DNA of 64,000 nt from Anammoximicrobium sp032229885 (GTDB taxonomy: Bacteria > Planctomycetota > Planctomycetia > Pirellulales > Pirellulaceae): contig JAVYAJ010000283.1 in assembly GCA_032229885.1 (NCBI GenBank), positions 54,614 to 118,613 of the forward strand, in the 5' to 3' direction. Of this stretch, positions 9,461 to 19,011 are shown piece by piece (within the stretch, counting starts at the first letter, position 1; each line of letters opens with the position of its first letter). The position numbers and the translations under genes were made by a program. The notes under the pieces are model-generated. The model saw only the letters and a list, made by a program, of their open reading frames with translations. It was not told the DNA's origin and did not search any database.

Positions 9461-11377
9461 ATGTTCGACAATGCCGCGGTCGTCGCCATTGCTTCGTTTG
9501 CCCTGTTGATCATCGGCTATTTCACGTATGGCCGCTTCATCTGCCGCCGGTTGTGCCGGCTCGAACGCCAGCATCGCACGCCGGCTTACGAGCTGTATGA
9601 CGGCGTGGATTATGTGCCGACGCACAAGGCCATTCTGTTTGGCCACCATTTTGCGTCGATCGCCGGCTTGGGGCCGATTTTGGGACCGGCGATTGCCGTT
9701 ACTTGGGGCTGGTTGCCGGCCCTCGCCTGGGTTCTGGTCGGTTCGATCTTCATCGGCGGGGTACACGATCTGAGCGCGCTCTATTTGAGCTTGCGTTATC
9801 AAGGCCGCTCGATCGGCGACATCTGCCGCCACGTGATGGGCGTGCGAGCTCGGCTGTTGTGTTTGTTGATCATCTTCTTTGTGATGGCCGTGGCGATGGG
9901 CGCGTTCTGCAATGCCTTGGCCGATCTGTTCATCAACTTCAACCCGGACGCCATCATTCCGTCGGCCGGATTGATCCCGGTGGCCATGGTGTTCGGAATC
10001 TGCCTGTACAAACTGAAAACGCCGCTGGTCTTGAGCACGGTCGTCGCCTTGGCCGTATTTGCGGGGCTGATCCTGTGGGGCGTCGAAAACCCTGTCCTGA
10101 CCTACAAATGGTTCGCGGACAGCTCGACGCAGGCCGCCTTGGAGGCCGCTCAAACGAGGACGACGGGCGCAGACGTCGAGCCTTTCAGCGCGCCGTACGG
10201 GGCGGCCGACGCCGTTCGTTATTTCGAGCAGGCCGGCGACGCGGCGTCCGCGACCCAGATCGGTTCGTACAAGGAGGCTGGATCGGCTGTCTGGAAAGCG
10301 ACCTACGCCTGGATCATGGCGCTGTTGGGTTACTCGTTTCTGGCTTCGGTTCTGCCCGTCTGGCTGTTGCTGCAGCCGCGCGATTACATCAACAGCTTCC
10401 AACTTTATTTCGCCTTGGGCGCAATGCTGTTGGGCATGACGATCGCCGGATTCGTGGGCGCGCCGGAGAATCGAATTGTCGCCGAGCCGATCCGATCGGT
10501 CGCCGATGCGCCGCCGATCTTCCCGTTCTTGTTCGTAACCATCGCCTGTGGCGCCGTCAGCGGATTCCATTCGCTGGTCTCCAGCGGGACAACGGTCAAA
10601 CAGCTCAAGTACGAGACAGATGCGTTTCCGATCGGTTACGGCGCGATGTTGGTCGAGGGCGCGCTGGCCGTGTTGGTCATTCTGGCGTGCGTGGCCGGCT
10701 TGAGCGAGTCGCAGTGGCAAGCCGGTGGAATTTACTCGTCGTGGGAAGGCATCCAAGGCGGTGGCCTCGCGGTTCAACTGAGCGCGGTTGTGCGAGGCGG
10801 GGCGAATTTTCTCAGCCACCTGCGCATCCCGATTCCTGTCGGCCGCACGATATTGGCCGTGACGATCGTCGCCTTTGCGTTGACGACCTTGGATTCAGCC
10901 ACGCGGCTGCTGCGGTTCAACGTCGAAGAAGTCTGTCGTTCCGTGGGGCTCGATTTTCTGGCCAATCGCTACTTTGCCTCGGCGGTGGCCGTGGCAGGAA
11001 TCGCTTTCTTTGGGTTAGCGCCCGCCGGCAAGACGCTGTGGACGCTGTTCGGCACGACCAATCAATTGTTGGCCGGCCTGACGCTGTTGATAATCAGCGT
11101 CTTTCTGTACAAGCTGAGGCGACCGACGCTGTACACCCTCGTTCCGATGGTCTTGATGCTCGCCACGTCGATGTCGGCGATGGGGATCAGCTTGCCGCGG
11201 CTGTACGCTCAGCGACAATGGCCGATGTTCGGCGTATCGATCGTTGTGCTGTTGATGACGGTGTGGCTGATGGGCGAAGCCCTGATCGCCTTTTCTCGCG
11301 GTCGAGGCGGGTTGGTGTTTGATGAACAGGAGTCAGCGTCGCCGAACGGTGCAACGACAAGCTCGCCGAACGCGTGA
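9461..11377 (+). CDS. cstA: Carbon starvation protein CstA-type transporter
   Basis: 638 residues from the ATG at 9461, a start that places the first membrane helix at residues ~5-22. Polytopic inner-membrane protein with roughly 14-16 hydrophobic segments. The family hallmark lies near residues 47-80: DGVDYVPTHKAILFGHHF followed by ASIAGLGPILGPAIA; E. coli CstA has GLDYVPTDKKVLFGHHFAAIAG there. A hydrophilic loop at ~210-275 separates two membrane blocks, and a later TTLDSATRLLRFNVEE segment is also typical. The family takes up peptides and, for some members, pyruvate. It is slightly shorter than E. coli CstA (701). The ribosome binding site is weak. Confidence 0.9.
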   Translation: MFDNAAVVAIASFALLIIGYFTYGRFICRRLCRLERQHRTPAYELYDGVDYVPTHKAILFGHHFASIAGLGPILGPAIAVTWGWLPALAWVLVGSIFIGGVHDLSALYLSLRYQGRSIGDICRHVMGVRARLLCLLIIFFVMAVAMGAFCNALADLFINFNPDAIIPSAGLIPVAMVFGICLYKLKTPLVLSTVVALAVFAGLILWGVENPVLTYKWFADSSTQAALEAAQTRTTGADVEPFSAPYGAADAVRYFEQAGDAASATQIGSYKEAGSAVWKATYAWIMALLGYSFLASVLPVWLLLQPRDYINSFQLYFALGAMLLGMTIAGFVGAPENRIVAEPIRSVADAPPIFPFLFVTIACGAVSGFHSLVSSGTTVKQLKYETDAFPIGYGAMLVEGALAVLVILACVAGLSESQWQAGGIYSSWEGIQGGGLAVQLSAVVRGGANFLSHLRIPIPVGRTILAVTIVAFALTTLDSATRLLRFNVEEVCRSVGLDFLANRYFASAVAVAGIAFFGLAPAGKTLWTLFGTTNQLLAGLTLLIISVFLYKLRRPTLYTLVPMVLMLATSMSAMGISLPRLYAQRQWPMFGVSIVVLLMTVWLMGEALIAFSRGRGGLVFDEQESASPNGATTSSPNA

Positions 11378-11483
11378 CTCCGACTTCGGCGGCATGGGTT
11401 CCCAACGCCTGTTTTTGCGGCGTCGTTGGCATTAGACTAGACGAGACAAACCGATTTTCCCCTGCCTGAGGAGGACTTTGCTC

Positions 11484-12851
11484 ATGACGCAGATTCATCG
11501 TCGCCAGTTTCTAGCTCAATCCGGCAATGCGGGCCTGGGGGTCGCGGCAGGCTGGACGATCCTACAAAACGCGGGTTCGGCCCGGGGCGCGCCGGCCGCC
11601 GACAAAGTCGTGTTGGGCGTGATCGGAGCCGGCGGGCGTGGCAGCAACCTGTCGAACGATTTCGCGGCTCGTGGAGACGTCGTGTTCGCGGCCATTGCGG
11701 ACCCCGATACGAACCGCCGCGAGGCCCTGGGCAAAGCGCTGGCTAGCCAACCCGACGCCTCGACGCCGAAGACCGTCGACGACTATCGCGCGGTGCTCGA
11801 CGACAAATCGGTGGACGCCGTGATTGTGGCGACGCCGGACCACTGGCACGCGCTGGCCACGATCCACAGTTGTCAGGCCGGCAAGGACGTATACGTCGAA
11901 AAGCCGGCCAGCCACAGCTGTTGGGAGGGCCGCAAGATGGTCGAGGCGGCACGGAAGTACCAACGGGTTGTCCAAGTCGGCACCCAGAACCGCAGCGCCG
12001 AGTACAACATGGCCGCTCGGAAATACATTGCCGACGGCAAGCTAGGGAAGGTTCACTTCTGTCGCATCTACAACCAGAAGGGCTGGAACAATTTCCCGAT
12101 GCAGCCCGACAGCGACCCTCCGGCCGGGTTCAACTGGGATCGTTGGAATGGCCCCGCGCCGGAAACGCACTACAATGCGACGTTGCATCGCAACTGGCAC
12201 CATTTCTGGCGGTACTCGAGCGGCGACATCATCAACGATGGAATTCACCAGATCGATCTGGCCCGTTTCGTGCTGGGCTTGGATTATCCCAAAAGCGTGT
12301 TCAGCAGCGGGGCACGCTACGAACCGGGCGCGGCGGAATCCCCCGACACGCAGATTGCCGTGTATGATTTTGACGACATGACCGTCACGTTCGAGCTGAC
12401 GCTGTACACGCCCTACGTGCTGAAGATCTCGCCCATCATCCGTCAGGCGCCGGACAAGTACCCCTACTGGCCACAGTGCGCGACGCGGATCGAGATCTAC
12501 GGTAGCGACGCGATGATGTACCTGGGTCGGCACGGCGGCGGGTGGCAAGTGTTCACCCGCCCGCGCCTGCAAGAAGGCGTCGTCACCGATCAGCAAAAAG
12601 GCCTGTTTCCCGATCCGGAGCACAAGGAAAACTTTCTCCAGTGCGTCCGCTCGCGAGCACTGCCCAACGCCGATATCGAAGAGGGCCATCGCAGCGCGCT
12701 GTGGGCGCAATACGCCACGATCAGCTACCGCCTGGGCGGACAAAAGCTGACCATCGACCGGCAGACCGAACGGATCGTTGGCAACGAGGACGCGATGAAG
12801 CTGTTCCGTCGCGAGTATCGCAAGCCTTACGTGATCGAAGACGAGGTGTAA
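11484..12851 (+). CDS. Exported Gfo/Idh/MocA-family oxidoreductase
   Basis: 455 residues. The ATG at 11484 follows a perfect GAGGAGG box by 9 bases; a TTG two codons upstream is less likely. The N-terminus carries a twin-arginine signal (RRQFLAQSGNAGLG), so the protein is exported folded with its cofactor. The NAD(P)-binding Rossmann motif is VIGAGGRGSN at ~40-50. The family signature VYVEKPASHS, containing the catalytic-region EKP, is at ~134-143, and the C-terminal alpha/beta domain includes INDGIHQIDLARF. The family oxidises or epimerises sugars and cyclitols. Many paralogues per genome are usual in planctomycetes, so the substrate cannot be assigned. Confidence 0.9.
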   Translation: MTQIHRRQFLAQSGNAGLGVAAGWTILQNAGSARGAPAADKVVLGVIGAGGRGSNLSNDFAARGDVVFAAIADPDTNRREALGKALASQPDASTPKTVDDYRAVLDDKSVDAVIVATPDHWHALATIHSCQAGKDVYVEKPASHSCWEGRKMVEAARKYQRVVQVGTQNRSAEYNMAARKYIADGKLGKVHFCRIYNQKGWNNFPMQPDSDPPAGFNWDRWNGPAPETHYNATLHRNWHHFWRYSSGDIINDGIHQIDLARFVLGLDYPKSVFSSGARYEPGAAESPDTQIAVYDFDDMTVTFELTLYTPYVLKISPIIRQAPDKYPYWPQCATRIEIYGSDAMMYLGRHGGGWQVFTRPRLQEGVVTDQQKGLFPDPEHKENFLQCVRSRALPNADIEEGHRSALWAQYATISYRLGGQKLTIDRQTERIVGNEDAMKLFRREYRKPYVIEDEV

Positions 12852-12859
12852 GGCATCCA

Positions 12860-12951
12860 GGCGCGAAACGCGCCCGGAACGCAACGTGACGAGCTGTGGG
12901 ACGCCAGACGCTGCGGGGCGTGCAATCCGAATCCGGCGCCCTACGCGCCGG
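12860..12951. terminator. Two GC-rich hairpins between convergent genes
   Basis: GGCGCG-AAA-CGCGCC at 12860-12874 lies just after the oxidoreductase stop. CCGGCGC-CCTAC-GCGCCGG at 12933-12951 lies before the convergent cysteine desulfurase stop. Neither has a T-tract, so a role in termination or mRNA 3'-end protection is inferred from position only. Confidence 0.35.
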
Positions 12952-13044
12952 TCGCGAGTCGCCCGTTCGGAGCAACGCCTAGCGACTGCGATCGCGATGG
13001 GCGTGGGCGAACCGCTGGCCGTGCCGGGCGCGACGTGGGCGGTT

Positions 13045-14265
13045 TCACTTTCCCCAGTTCCGCAACCGATCGACGGCGACCGCGACCGTCTCGATGGCGA
13101 ACTCGACGTCTTCGGCCGTATTGAACCGACCCAAACCGAATCGCAGGCTGGCCCGGGCCATGTCCTCGGCCAGCCCCAGCGCCCGTAACACGTGGCTCGG
13201 CTCGGGATTGGCGGACGAACAGGCGCTGCCGCTGGACACCGCCAGTTCGCGCATGCCCAATAGCAAGGCTTGGCCTTCAACGTCGCCGAAATTGCAGTTC
13301 AGATTGTTGGCCAAACGCAGCCCGGTTCGCCCGAGGGCCGGGCCGTTCAGCGCCAGCTTGGCCACGCGCTCGACCAATCCCGCAAACAGTCGATTGCGTA
13401 AATCGTTCAGGCGTGCGTGCTCTGCTGGCATCTCGTCCAGACACAGCCGCAGCGCTGCGGCCATGCCCACGATGCCCGGCACGTTCAACGTCCCGCTGCG
13501 CCGCCCAAGCTCTTGCTGTCCGCCGTCGATTTGCGATTCGAGCCGCACCTGCGGAGCGCGGCGGCGCACGTACAGCGCGCCAATGCCCTTGGGGCCGTAG
13601 ATCTTGTGCGCCGAGAAGCTCATCAGGTCCACCTGTAGCCGCTCGACATCCACCGGAATCCTGCCGACGGCCTGTGTGGCATCCGTGTGCAGCAGGACGC
13701 CCCGTTGTTTACAGATCCGTCCGATTTCGTCCAGCGGGTGGATCGTGCCGATCTCGTTGTTGGCCAACATCACCGAGACCAAGGCCGTGTCGTCGCGAAT
13801 CGCGTCGGCCACTTGATCCAGGTCCAGCGCGCCCGCATCCGGCTCGCCCTGCGGGCGCACCGGCAGGTACGTCACCTCGAATCCACGGCGGGCCAGTTTG
13901 GCTAGTGGATCCAACACCGCCCGGTGTTCGGTAACCACACTGACGAGATGTTGGCCGCGCCGGCGCGCGTGCTCGCAAACGCCTCGAATGGCTAGGTTAT
14001 TGCTCTCCGTGGCGCCGCTGGTGAAGATGATCTCGCGCGGCGCGGCGTTGATCGCGGCGGCGATCGTGTCGCGGGACGAATCAACGGCCTCGCGAGCTGC
14101 CGCGCCGAAGGCATGGCTGGCGCTGCTGGCGTTGCCGTACCGCTCGACGAAGTACGGCCACATCGCCTCGGCCACACGCGGATCGACGCGCGTGGTGGCA
14201 TGGTTATCCATATAGACGACGTGCGCGCAGCCGTCGTGAGCCGAGTCCAAGGGGGGCTCATCCAT
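13045..14265 (-). CDS. iscS: Cysteine desulfurase, NifS/IscS family
   Basis: 406 residues; AGGGGGGCG precedes the ATG. PLP enzyme that strips sulfur from L-cysteine for Fe-S clusters and thio-modified RNA. Seen: MDNHATTRVDP at the start of the fold (~19), the PLP lysine in SFSAHKIYGPKG (Lys ~221), and the active-site Cys in SSGSACSSANPEPSHV (Cys ~349). The NATTR-like start and the SGSACSS loop are those of group I desulfurases (NifS/IscS), not SufS. An 18-residue N-terminal extension precedes the usual start; Met19 is an alternative initiation codon. No iscU or scaffold gene is adjacent. It could supply sulfur for the many Fe-S clusters of the hydrogenase encoded further along. Confidence 0.92.
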   Translation of the reverse strand: MDEPPLDSAHDGCAHVVYMDNHATTRVDPRVAEAMWPYFVERYGNASSASHAFGAAAREAVDSSRDTIAAAINAAPREIIFTSGATESNNLAIRGVCEHARRRGQHLVSVVTEHRAVLDPLAKLARRGFEVTYLPVRPQGEPDAGALDLDQVADAIRDDTALVSVMLANNEIGTIHPLDEIGRICKQRGVLLHTDATQAVGRIPVDVERLQVDLMSFSAHKIYGPKGIGALYVRRRAPQVRLESQIDGGQQELGRRSGTLNVPGIVGMAAALRLCLDEMPAEHARLNDLRNRLFAGLVERVAKLALNGPALGRTGLRLANNLNCNFGDVEGQALLLGMRELAVSSGSACSSANPEPSHVLRALGLAEDMARASLRFGLGRFNTAEDVEFAIETVAVAVDRLRNWGK

Positions 14266-14575
14266 CTACTCGCCCCCCTGCCGGGACGGTTACCGTGTCT
14301 CGACGTAGCATTTTTTTCCCTCCCGGCCATTCTAGGCGGCGGGCGGAGGAAAAACACCCTATCCAACGGGTTCGCTGTGGGCAACCCCGGCCTACGCCCG
14401 CTCGCGGCGCAACCCGCGCCACAATCGCGGCCTCTCGAGTCGCCGTCGGTCGACGCGTCCGTCGCTTCGCGAGCGGACGAGATCCACTGCGTCGAACCTC
14501 GGCGGAGCGACGACCGTTCGAAGCCCGCCAGGCCGCGCGGTATTCCGCGCCGTGTCCGGCAGGCGCGGGGCGGCG
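14266..14575. other. Intergenic region, no gene seen
   Basis: 310 bases between two minus-strand genes. No credible frame or regulatory motif was recognised beyond the ribosome binding site of the cysteine desulfurase gene next to its start. Confidence 0.4.
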
Positions 14576-16681
14576 CTAGGTCGTCTTCGCACACGGAGGG
14601 GGATCCGCCACATAACAGACCAGAGTCCGCGATGGCAGGATCAGCCGGCCCGTCTTGGGCGGACGCGGGCCCAGCAGGCCCGGATAGACGTCGTTGGGCG
14701 ATTGGGCTGCCGTGTTGACGAACAATCGCCACTCGCCCGACCACTTGGCTGCCGCCGGAAACACGAATTCCTGCGGCCCGGGCGCCGCATTGAGCATCAT
14801 GAGGATGTCTCGCCCGGCCTGCTCGGAATCCTGTTCGATCGAGGGCCGTGTCAACAGGCAGATCAGCGTTGACCAGGCGCTGTCCCAATGCACGGCCTGC
14901 CCTTTGTTGTCGAACCAACTCACATCCGGACGTGCGTCGGAATCCTGTGGTTTGCCGGTCAAAAACCGTTCGCGGCGGAGCGTCGGCTGCGCCAGGCGGA
15001 ACTTGATCAACGAGCGACAGAAGCGGACGAGTTCTCGGTTGGTGCGCACGAGCCGCCAGTCGAACCACGACAGTTCGTTGTCCTGACAGTACGCATTGTT
15101 GTTGCCGTGTTGCGTTCGACGACATTCATCGCCCATCAACATCATGGGCACGCCGTGGCTGAGCAACAGCGACGCCAACATGTTTTTGATCTGGCGGAGG
15201 CGAAGCTCTTCGACCTCGAGGCGGTGCGTCGGTCCCTCGTGGCCATAGTTGTCGCTATGGTTGTTGTTGTCCCCGTCGCCGTTGTTTTCGCCGTTGGCCT
15301 CGTTGTGCTTGTGACAGTAGCTGACCAGATCGTTCATCGTGAACCCGTCGTGCGAGGTCACGAAGTTGATGCTGCACGAGGGCGAGCGGCCATTGTGTTC
15401 AAACAGGTCGCTGGAACCGGACAATCGCGTCGCAACCGCGCCCAGGTGCCCAGGATCGCCACGCCAGAAGCGACGGATATCGTCGCGAAAGCGTCCGTTC
15501 CACTCGGCCCATCGTCCGTTGCCGAAATCTCCGACCAGAAATGCGCCGCCCGCATCCCAGGCTTCGGCGATCAGCTTGGTGTTCGCCAGATGGGGATCCG
15601 CGGCAATCTCGTCGACCAAGGTTCGGTCGCCAACCACATGGCCGTTTTCCAGCCGTCGAAAGACAGCGGCGAGATCGAAGCGAAAACCGTCCACATGGTA
15701 GTTGATCACCCAGTGCCTCAAGCAGCGGAGGATCATCTCCTTGACGCGCGGATGGTTACAGTTCACCGTGTTGCCGCAGCCGCTGTAATTCTTGTAGTAA
15801 CGACCGCCTTGCTCGGGCATGTAATAGACGTTGTTGTCCAACCCCTTGAAACTGAACACGGGCCCGTGCTCGTTGCCTTCAGCGGTATGATTGAACACCA
15901 GATCGAGAATGACCTCGATGCCTTCCTCGTGCAGCGCACGCACCATCTCCTTGAACTCGGCGACCTGCGCGCCCGGCTCGGGGCTCGCGGCGTACCCGCG
16001 ATGCGGCGAGAAAAACGCCATCGGGTCGTAACCCCAGTAATTGGCGTTGGGTCGCTTGTCGCCAAAGATATCGCGGATCGGAAACTCGTGGACCGGCATC
16101 AGCTCGACCGCCGTTACGCCAAGCGATTTCAAGTGAGGGATCTTCTCGATCACGCCCAGATAGGTTCCCGGGTGCCTGACCCCGCTCGTCGGACTCTTGG
16201 TGAACCCGGCCACGTGCATCTCGTAGATCACCGTATCGGCCAACGGTCGGTGCAGACAGCGGTCGCCTCGCCAATCGAAATGGTCGTCGATCACCACGCA
16301 CTTGGGCGGCCGCAACACGCCGTCGTCCGACTTCTGAAAGTCGCCGGCCAGCGCCGGGGCATACGGGTCGATCAACCGCGCGCGGCCATCGAACCACAGC
16401 CCGCGCTGCGGGTTGTAGGGCCCATCGGCTTGGAGATGGTATAGCGTTCCGTGGCCGACGCTCCTTTCGGATATCTGCCACACGCTGCCGCAACGATGTT
16501 CGGGTTCGAAATCGATGACCTCCGACGGATCCACATCCTCGACCGTATCGTACAGCAACAGTCGCATGGCCGTCGCGCCCTGACTGGCAACTCGAAACGT
16601 GACCCCGCCGGCGACCACCGATGGACCGAAATCCAAGGCATAGGTCGAAGCAGGTTCAAGTCGGGCGTGTCGCATCAACAT
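14576..16681 (-). CDS. glgX: Glycogen debranching enzyme, GlgX/isoamylase type
   Basis: 701 residues, normal for GlgX; GGAGG lies 8 bases before the ATG (a second ATG two codons later is possible). Cytoplasmic enzyme that hydrolyses alpha-1,6 branches of limit dextrins. The N-terminal CBM48-like beta-sandwich (~10-100) is followed by a GH13 barrel. Conserved regions seen are LMPVHEFP, VILDLVFNHT, FRFDLAAVF (nucleophile Asp ~336), LIAEAWDAGG (acid/base Glu) and FVTSHDGFTMND (transition-state Asp). A C-terminal beta domain ends the protein. The order and spacing match GH13_11. It is encoded alone, away from other glycogen genes. Confidence 0.92.
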   Translation of the reverse strand: MLMRHARLEPASTYALDFGPSVVAGGVTFRVASQGATAMRLLLYDTVEDVDPSEVIDFEPEHRCGSVWQISERSVGHGTLYHLQADGPYNPQRGLWFDGRARLIDPYAPALAGDFQKSDDGVLRPPKCVVIDDHFDWRGDRCLHRPLADTVIYEMHVAGFTKSPTSGVRHPGTYLGVIEKIPHLKSLGVTAVELMPVHEFPIRDIFGDKRPNANYWGYDPMAFFSPHRGYAASPEPGAQVAEFKEMVRALHEEGIEVILDLVFNHTAEGNEHGPVFSFKGLDNNVYYMPEQGGRYYKNYSGCGNTVNCNHPRVKEMILRCLRHWVINYHVDGFRFDLAAVFRRLENGHVVGDRTLVDEIAADPHLANTKLIAEAWDAGGAFLVGDFGNGRWAEWNGRFRDDIRRFWRGDPGHLGAVATRLSGSSDLFEHNGRSPSCSINFVTSHDGFTMNDLVSYCHKHNEANGENNGDGDNNNHSDNYGHEGPTHRLEVEELRLRQIKNMLASLLLSHGVPMMLMGDECRRTQHGNNNAYCQDNELSWFDWRLVRTNRELVRFCRSLIKFRLAQPTLRRERFLTGKPQDSDARPDVSWFDNKGQAVHWDSAWSTLICLLTRPSIEQDSEQAGRDILMMLNAAPGPQEFVFPAAAKWSGEWRLFVNTAAQSPNDVYPGLLGPRPPKTGRLILPSRTLVCYVADPPPCAKTT

Positions 16682-17049
16682 AGATCAACCTCCACGGTCA
16701 AGCTTCGCGGTCTCAAGTTCCCTCTTGCGAAACCATAACCGCTGATCTCTGCAATGACGGATGAAGACTGATTTCCCGTCGCCGATTTGCGCCTAGGATG
16801 GTTGATTGAAAATGACTAGTGAACTTTCGTAATTTCATAAAACTGCGCAGTATGCATCAAGTTTGGCATTCAGGTCCGGGTTGGCGAGGTCCCATTGTGC
16901 TGCGTCCGCAGATGTTCGTCCAGCCACTGCTGGCCAGATGAAGAAAAATCGGCTATCTTATAGGCTTAGTTGCCGTTTGGCACAGACATTTCAGGTGATC
17001 GCTCCGCGACCGGCGACCGGTTTCCGGCCCTAGAACGAATCGACATTTT
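16682..17049. other. Divergent intergenic region with an AT-rich patch
   Basis: 368 bases between the divergently oriented glgX-like and small-protein genes. The stretch 16800-16860 is clearly richer in A/T than the surroundings and is the likely promoter zone for one or both genes. A -10-like TTATAG lies just upstream of 17050, but no matching -35 was found. Confidence 0.4.
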
Positions 17050-17382
17050 ATGGCACGTAAAGTTGTTAACCGCAAGGCGTTACGAGAAGCGGCCGAGGCG
17101 GCCGAGCGTGATCGGCCGGCCGATGAACAGCAAGATGAAAAGAAGGTCGTGAAAAAGGCCGTCAAGCGGAAAGCGGCGCCGCGGAAGAAGCGAACGGCCG
17201 AGCCTGAGGTTGCCCGGGTCAAACTGTACTGGCTGGTCGTGAATCAGTCGGGTAAGCAAGTTGGAGCCAAGTTCGAATATCACGAGAAGTCAACCGCGGA
17301 AAAAAAGGCCGCGGAACTGAGCCAGGGCGGCAAGTCACCGCATTGGGTGCAAAAGCATCGAGAGCCGATCACCGAAGCCTGA
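17050..17382 (+). CDS. Small basic conserved planctomycete protein
   Basis: 110 residues. Residues 1-56 are strongly charged with Lys/Arg/Glu/Ala runs (VVKKAVKRKAAPRKKR). Residues ~57-105 form a compact domain, VKLYWLVVNQSGKQVGAKFEY then a charged helix and GKSPHWVQKHREP. I recognise the C-terminal pattern from short uncharacterised planctomycete proteins. The tail composition resembles histone H1-like or ribosome-associated basic proteins, so a nucleic-acid-binding role is a reasonable inference but unproven. There is no clear Shine-Dalgarno box; the ATG is chosen because protein-like sequence begins there. Confidence 0.75.
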   Translation: MARKVVNRKALREAAEAAERDRPADEQQDEKKVVKKAVKRKAAPRKKRTAEPEVARVKLYWLVVNQSGKQVGAKFEYHEKSTAEKKAAELSQGGKSPHWVQKHREPITEA

Positions 17383-17815
17383 GACGCCGTTCGAGTCGCT
17401 ACCGTTCCAGCTACGCGCAGCATGAACCCATTTCCCGTTCGCAGCGACGCCGGCGCGTCATCCGCACGAAGAATGGGGAGCGTGACGCGTCAGCGATGTT
17501 GAGAGATCGGTCGATCGCGTGCCGAACCAGAGGCGGAGCGTCCTGTCGCCGACACTGCGTCTATTTAATCTAGACGGCCAAATCTAGACGGCGCACGCGC
17601 TCGGACTGAGGTTCTGCGGACTGCCGGAAATGGCTGCGCCGGCGTCAAGTCCTCGGCGGGACACGCCGCCTGAAGCTTGCCCATGAGATCTCGCGCCGGG
17701 CCGCGCACGAGATGTCTGGCTCGGCCGGCGATACCGCGAAACTTGCCCGCCGTGTTTTGCGAACATGGTGTAGAGAAGCGTTCCTGTTGGCTCTTGGGAA
17801 AGCGGGAGAACTGCG
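17383..17815. other. Intergenic region with a short direct repeat
   Basis: 433 bases, no gene seen. An AATCTAGACGGC sequence occurs twice in tandem around 17567-17592. The ribosome binding site of the next gene, GGGAG, ends six bases before its ATG. Confidence 0.4.
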
Positions 17816-18583
17816 ATGTCGAGATTGGATGCCATCGGCTGTCGCGCGTGGCCGTTGCGGCTTGGCCTGGTCGCTACGGGGGTCCTGGCCGTCGTCGTCG
17901 GATGCTCGCCCGGCGGGCCCGCCGGCAAGGGCGAGGCGACAGGGGCAGGAGGCAGCAAGTCTGCCGGAGATTTGTCCGACAAGATCGGCGACTATCTGCC
18001 GCCATTGGACGGTGGCCGGTTGGAGATTGCGCCTCCGAAAGGTTGGAACTGGGCCAATCCGGGCGGAGGCGTGTTGGTGGCCTTCAAGCCACAGGACATC
18101 GAACTGAACAAGCTGCCGCGGATCTTGCTGACCGTTGCCGACGCGGGGTTGCTCGGAATGGACGACGTGACCGCCGAGAACGTCGCGGCCTTTGTCTCGC
18201 ATGTCTCGGATGCAGCGGCCGACAAGAAACTGCGCGCCCCGGTACAAGCGACTACGATCGCTGGCCGTCAGTTTGCCACCTATCAGATACTGGGGAAACG
18301 GCGCAACCAAGTCGTGATCCAACATTTCCTGGCGACTATCGTCGAGGGTCGCGAGTATAGATTGCAATTGGATGCTTACCAGGCCGACTTTGCCAAGGTC
18401 AAGTCGACGATCGAGGTGGTCGCGTCGAGCATGAAGTTCCCGACGAAACATGGAGAAAGCTCGGATCCGCCGCGCGAGGAAGCCGCGCCCGTTGCGGCAA
18501 AAGATGTGCCGCAGGACCAGCCTGCGAAGCCGACCGAACAAGCGGGCGACGCCCCGACCGATCCGCCGCCCGAAGCTCTCTGA
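17816..18583 (+). CDS. Putative lipoprotein of unknown function
   Basis: 255 residues. The N-terminus (residues ~12-30) is a type II signal peptide with lipobox VVVGC, so the mature protein starts at Cys30 and is lipid-anchored. The mature part has one globular region (~60-205) with RLEIAPPKGWNWANP near its start and an alternating beta pattern, then a Pro/Ala/Glu-rich disordered tail. The opening resembles the 'PsbP/YHS-like' pattern of small exported proteins that begin with a predicted-toxicity-free 'P.GW' motif, but I cannot assign a family with confidence. GGGAGAA precedes the start. It is monocistronic and followed directly by a hairpin. Confidence 0.75.
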   Translation: MSRLDAIGCRAWPLRLGLVATGVLAVVVGCSPGGPAGKGEATGAGGSKSAGDLSDKIGDYLPPLDGGRLEIAPPKGWNWANPGGGVLVAFKPQDIELNKLPRILLTVADAGLLGMDDVTAENVAAFVSHVSDAAADKKLRAPVQATTIAGRQFATYQILGKRRNQVVIQHFLATIVEGREYRLQLDAYQADFAKVKSTIEVVASSMKFPTKHGESSDPPREEAAPVAAKDVPQDQPAKPTEQAGDAPTDPPPEAL

Positions 18584-18584
18584 G

Positions 18585-18600
18585 GCGGGCTTGCGCCCGC
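18585..18600 (+). repeat. GCGGGC hairpin repeat, copy 1
   Basis: GCGGGC-TTGC-GCCCGC begins two bases after the lipoprotein stop codon and continues as AACCCAAAA. A second copy with the same flank is at 63880-63895. Probably a mobile or recurrent hairpin that also serves as a transcript end. Confidence 0.6.
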
Positions 18601-19011
18601 AACCCAAAACTCTCGTGTTCGTGCTCGTACTCGTCATCCGACAATCGAGCGCGAATCCGAGTACGAGGATACGGCACAAACCACTGTACAAGATGAGCGC
18701 GTGACGCGCGCCTCCTACGGCCTGAGACTCTGACGAGCCGCGATCGCCCACTGGTCGGCAGTCGGCGCGTCAATCGAACGGGAGGGCGTGTCGCGAGCCG
18801 TCGCGCCCGCCTATCGAAGGCGTTCGCGGTCGAGCCGTTTTGTGACGGCGAACACCATGCCCCGACCCGAGTGGCCGCTCGAACGTCGCGGCCTGTGCGA
18901 CAACGGCGAATAGAAGTCCGCCCGACAGCGAGCCATTCCGAGCCGACAAAAAGCGTGGACGCCGCGTCTCGCGGGACTCCGGACCTCGCCTCGACATCAA
19001 CACCCGCCCCA
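18601..19011. other. Intergenic region with CTCGTACTCGT-type low-complexity sequence
   Basis: No gene seen. Around 18612-18660 a TCGTGTTCGTGCTCGTACTC run is followed at about 30 bases by a partly complementary CGAATCCGAGTACGAGGA stretch, so the RNA could fold into a long imperfect stem. The remainder is featureless high-GC DNA. Confidence 0.4.
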
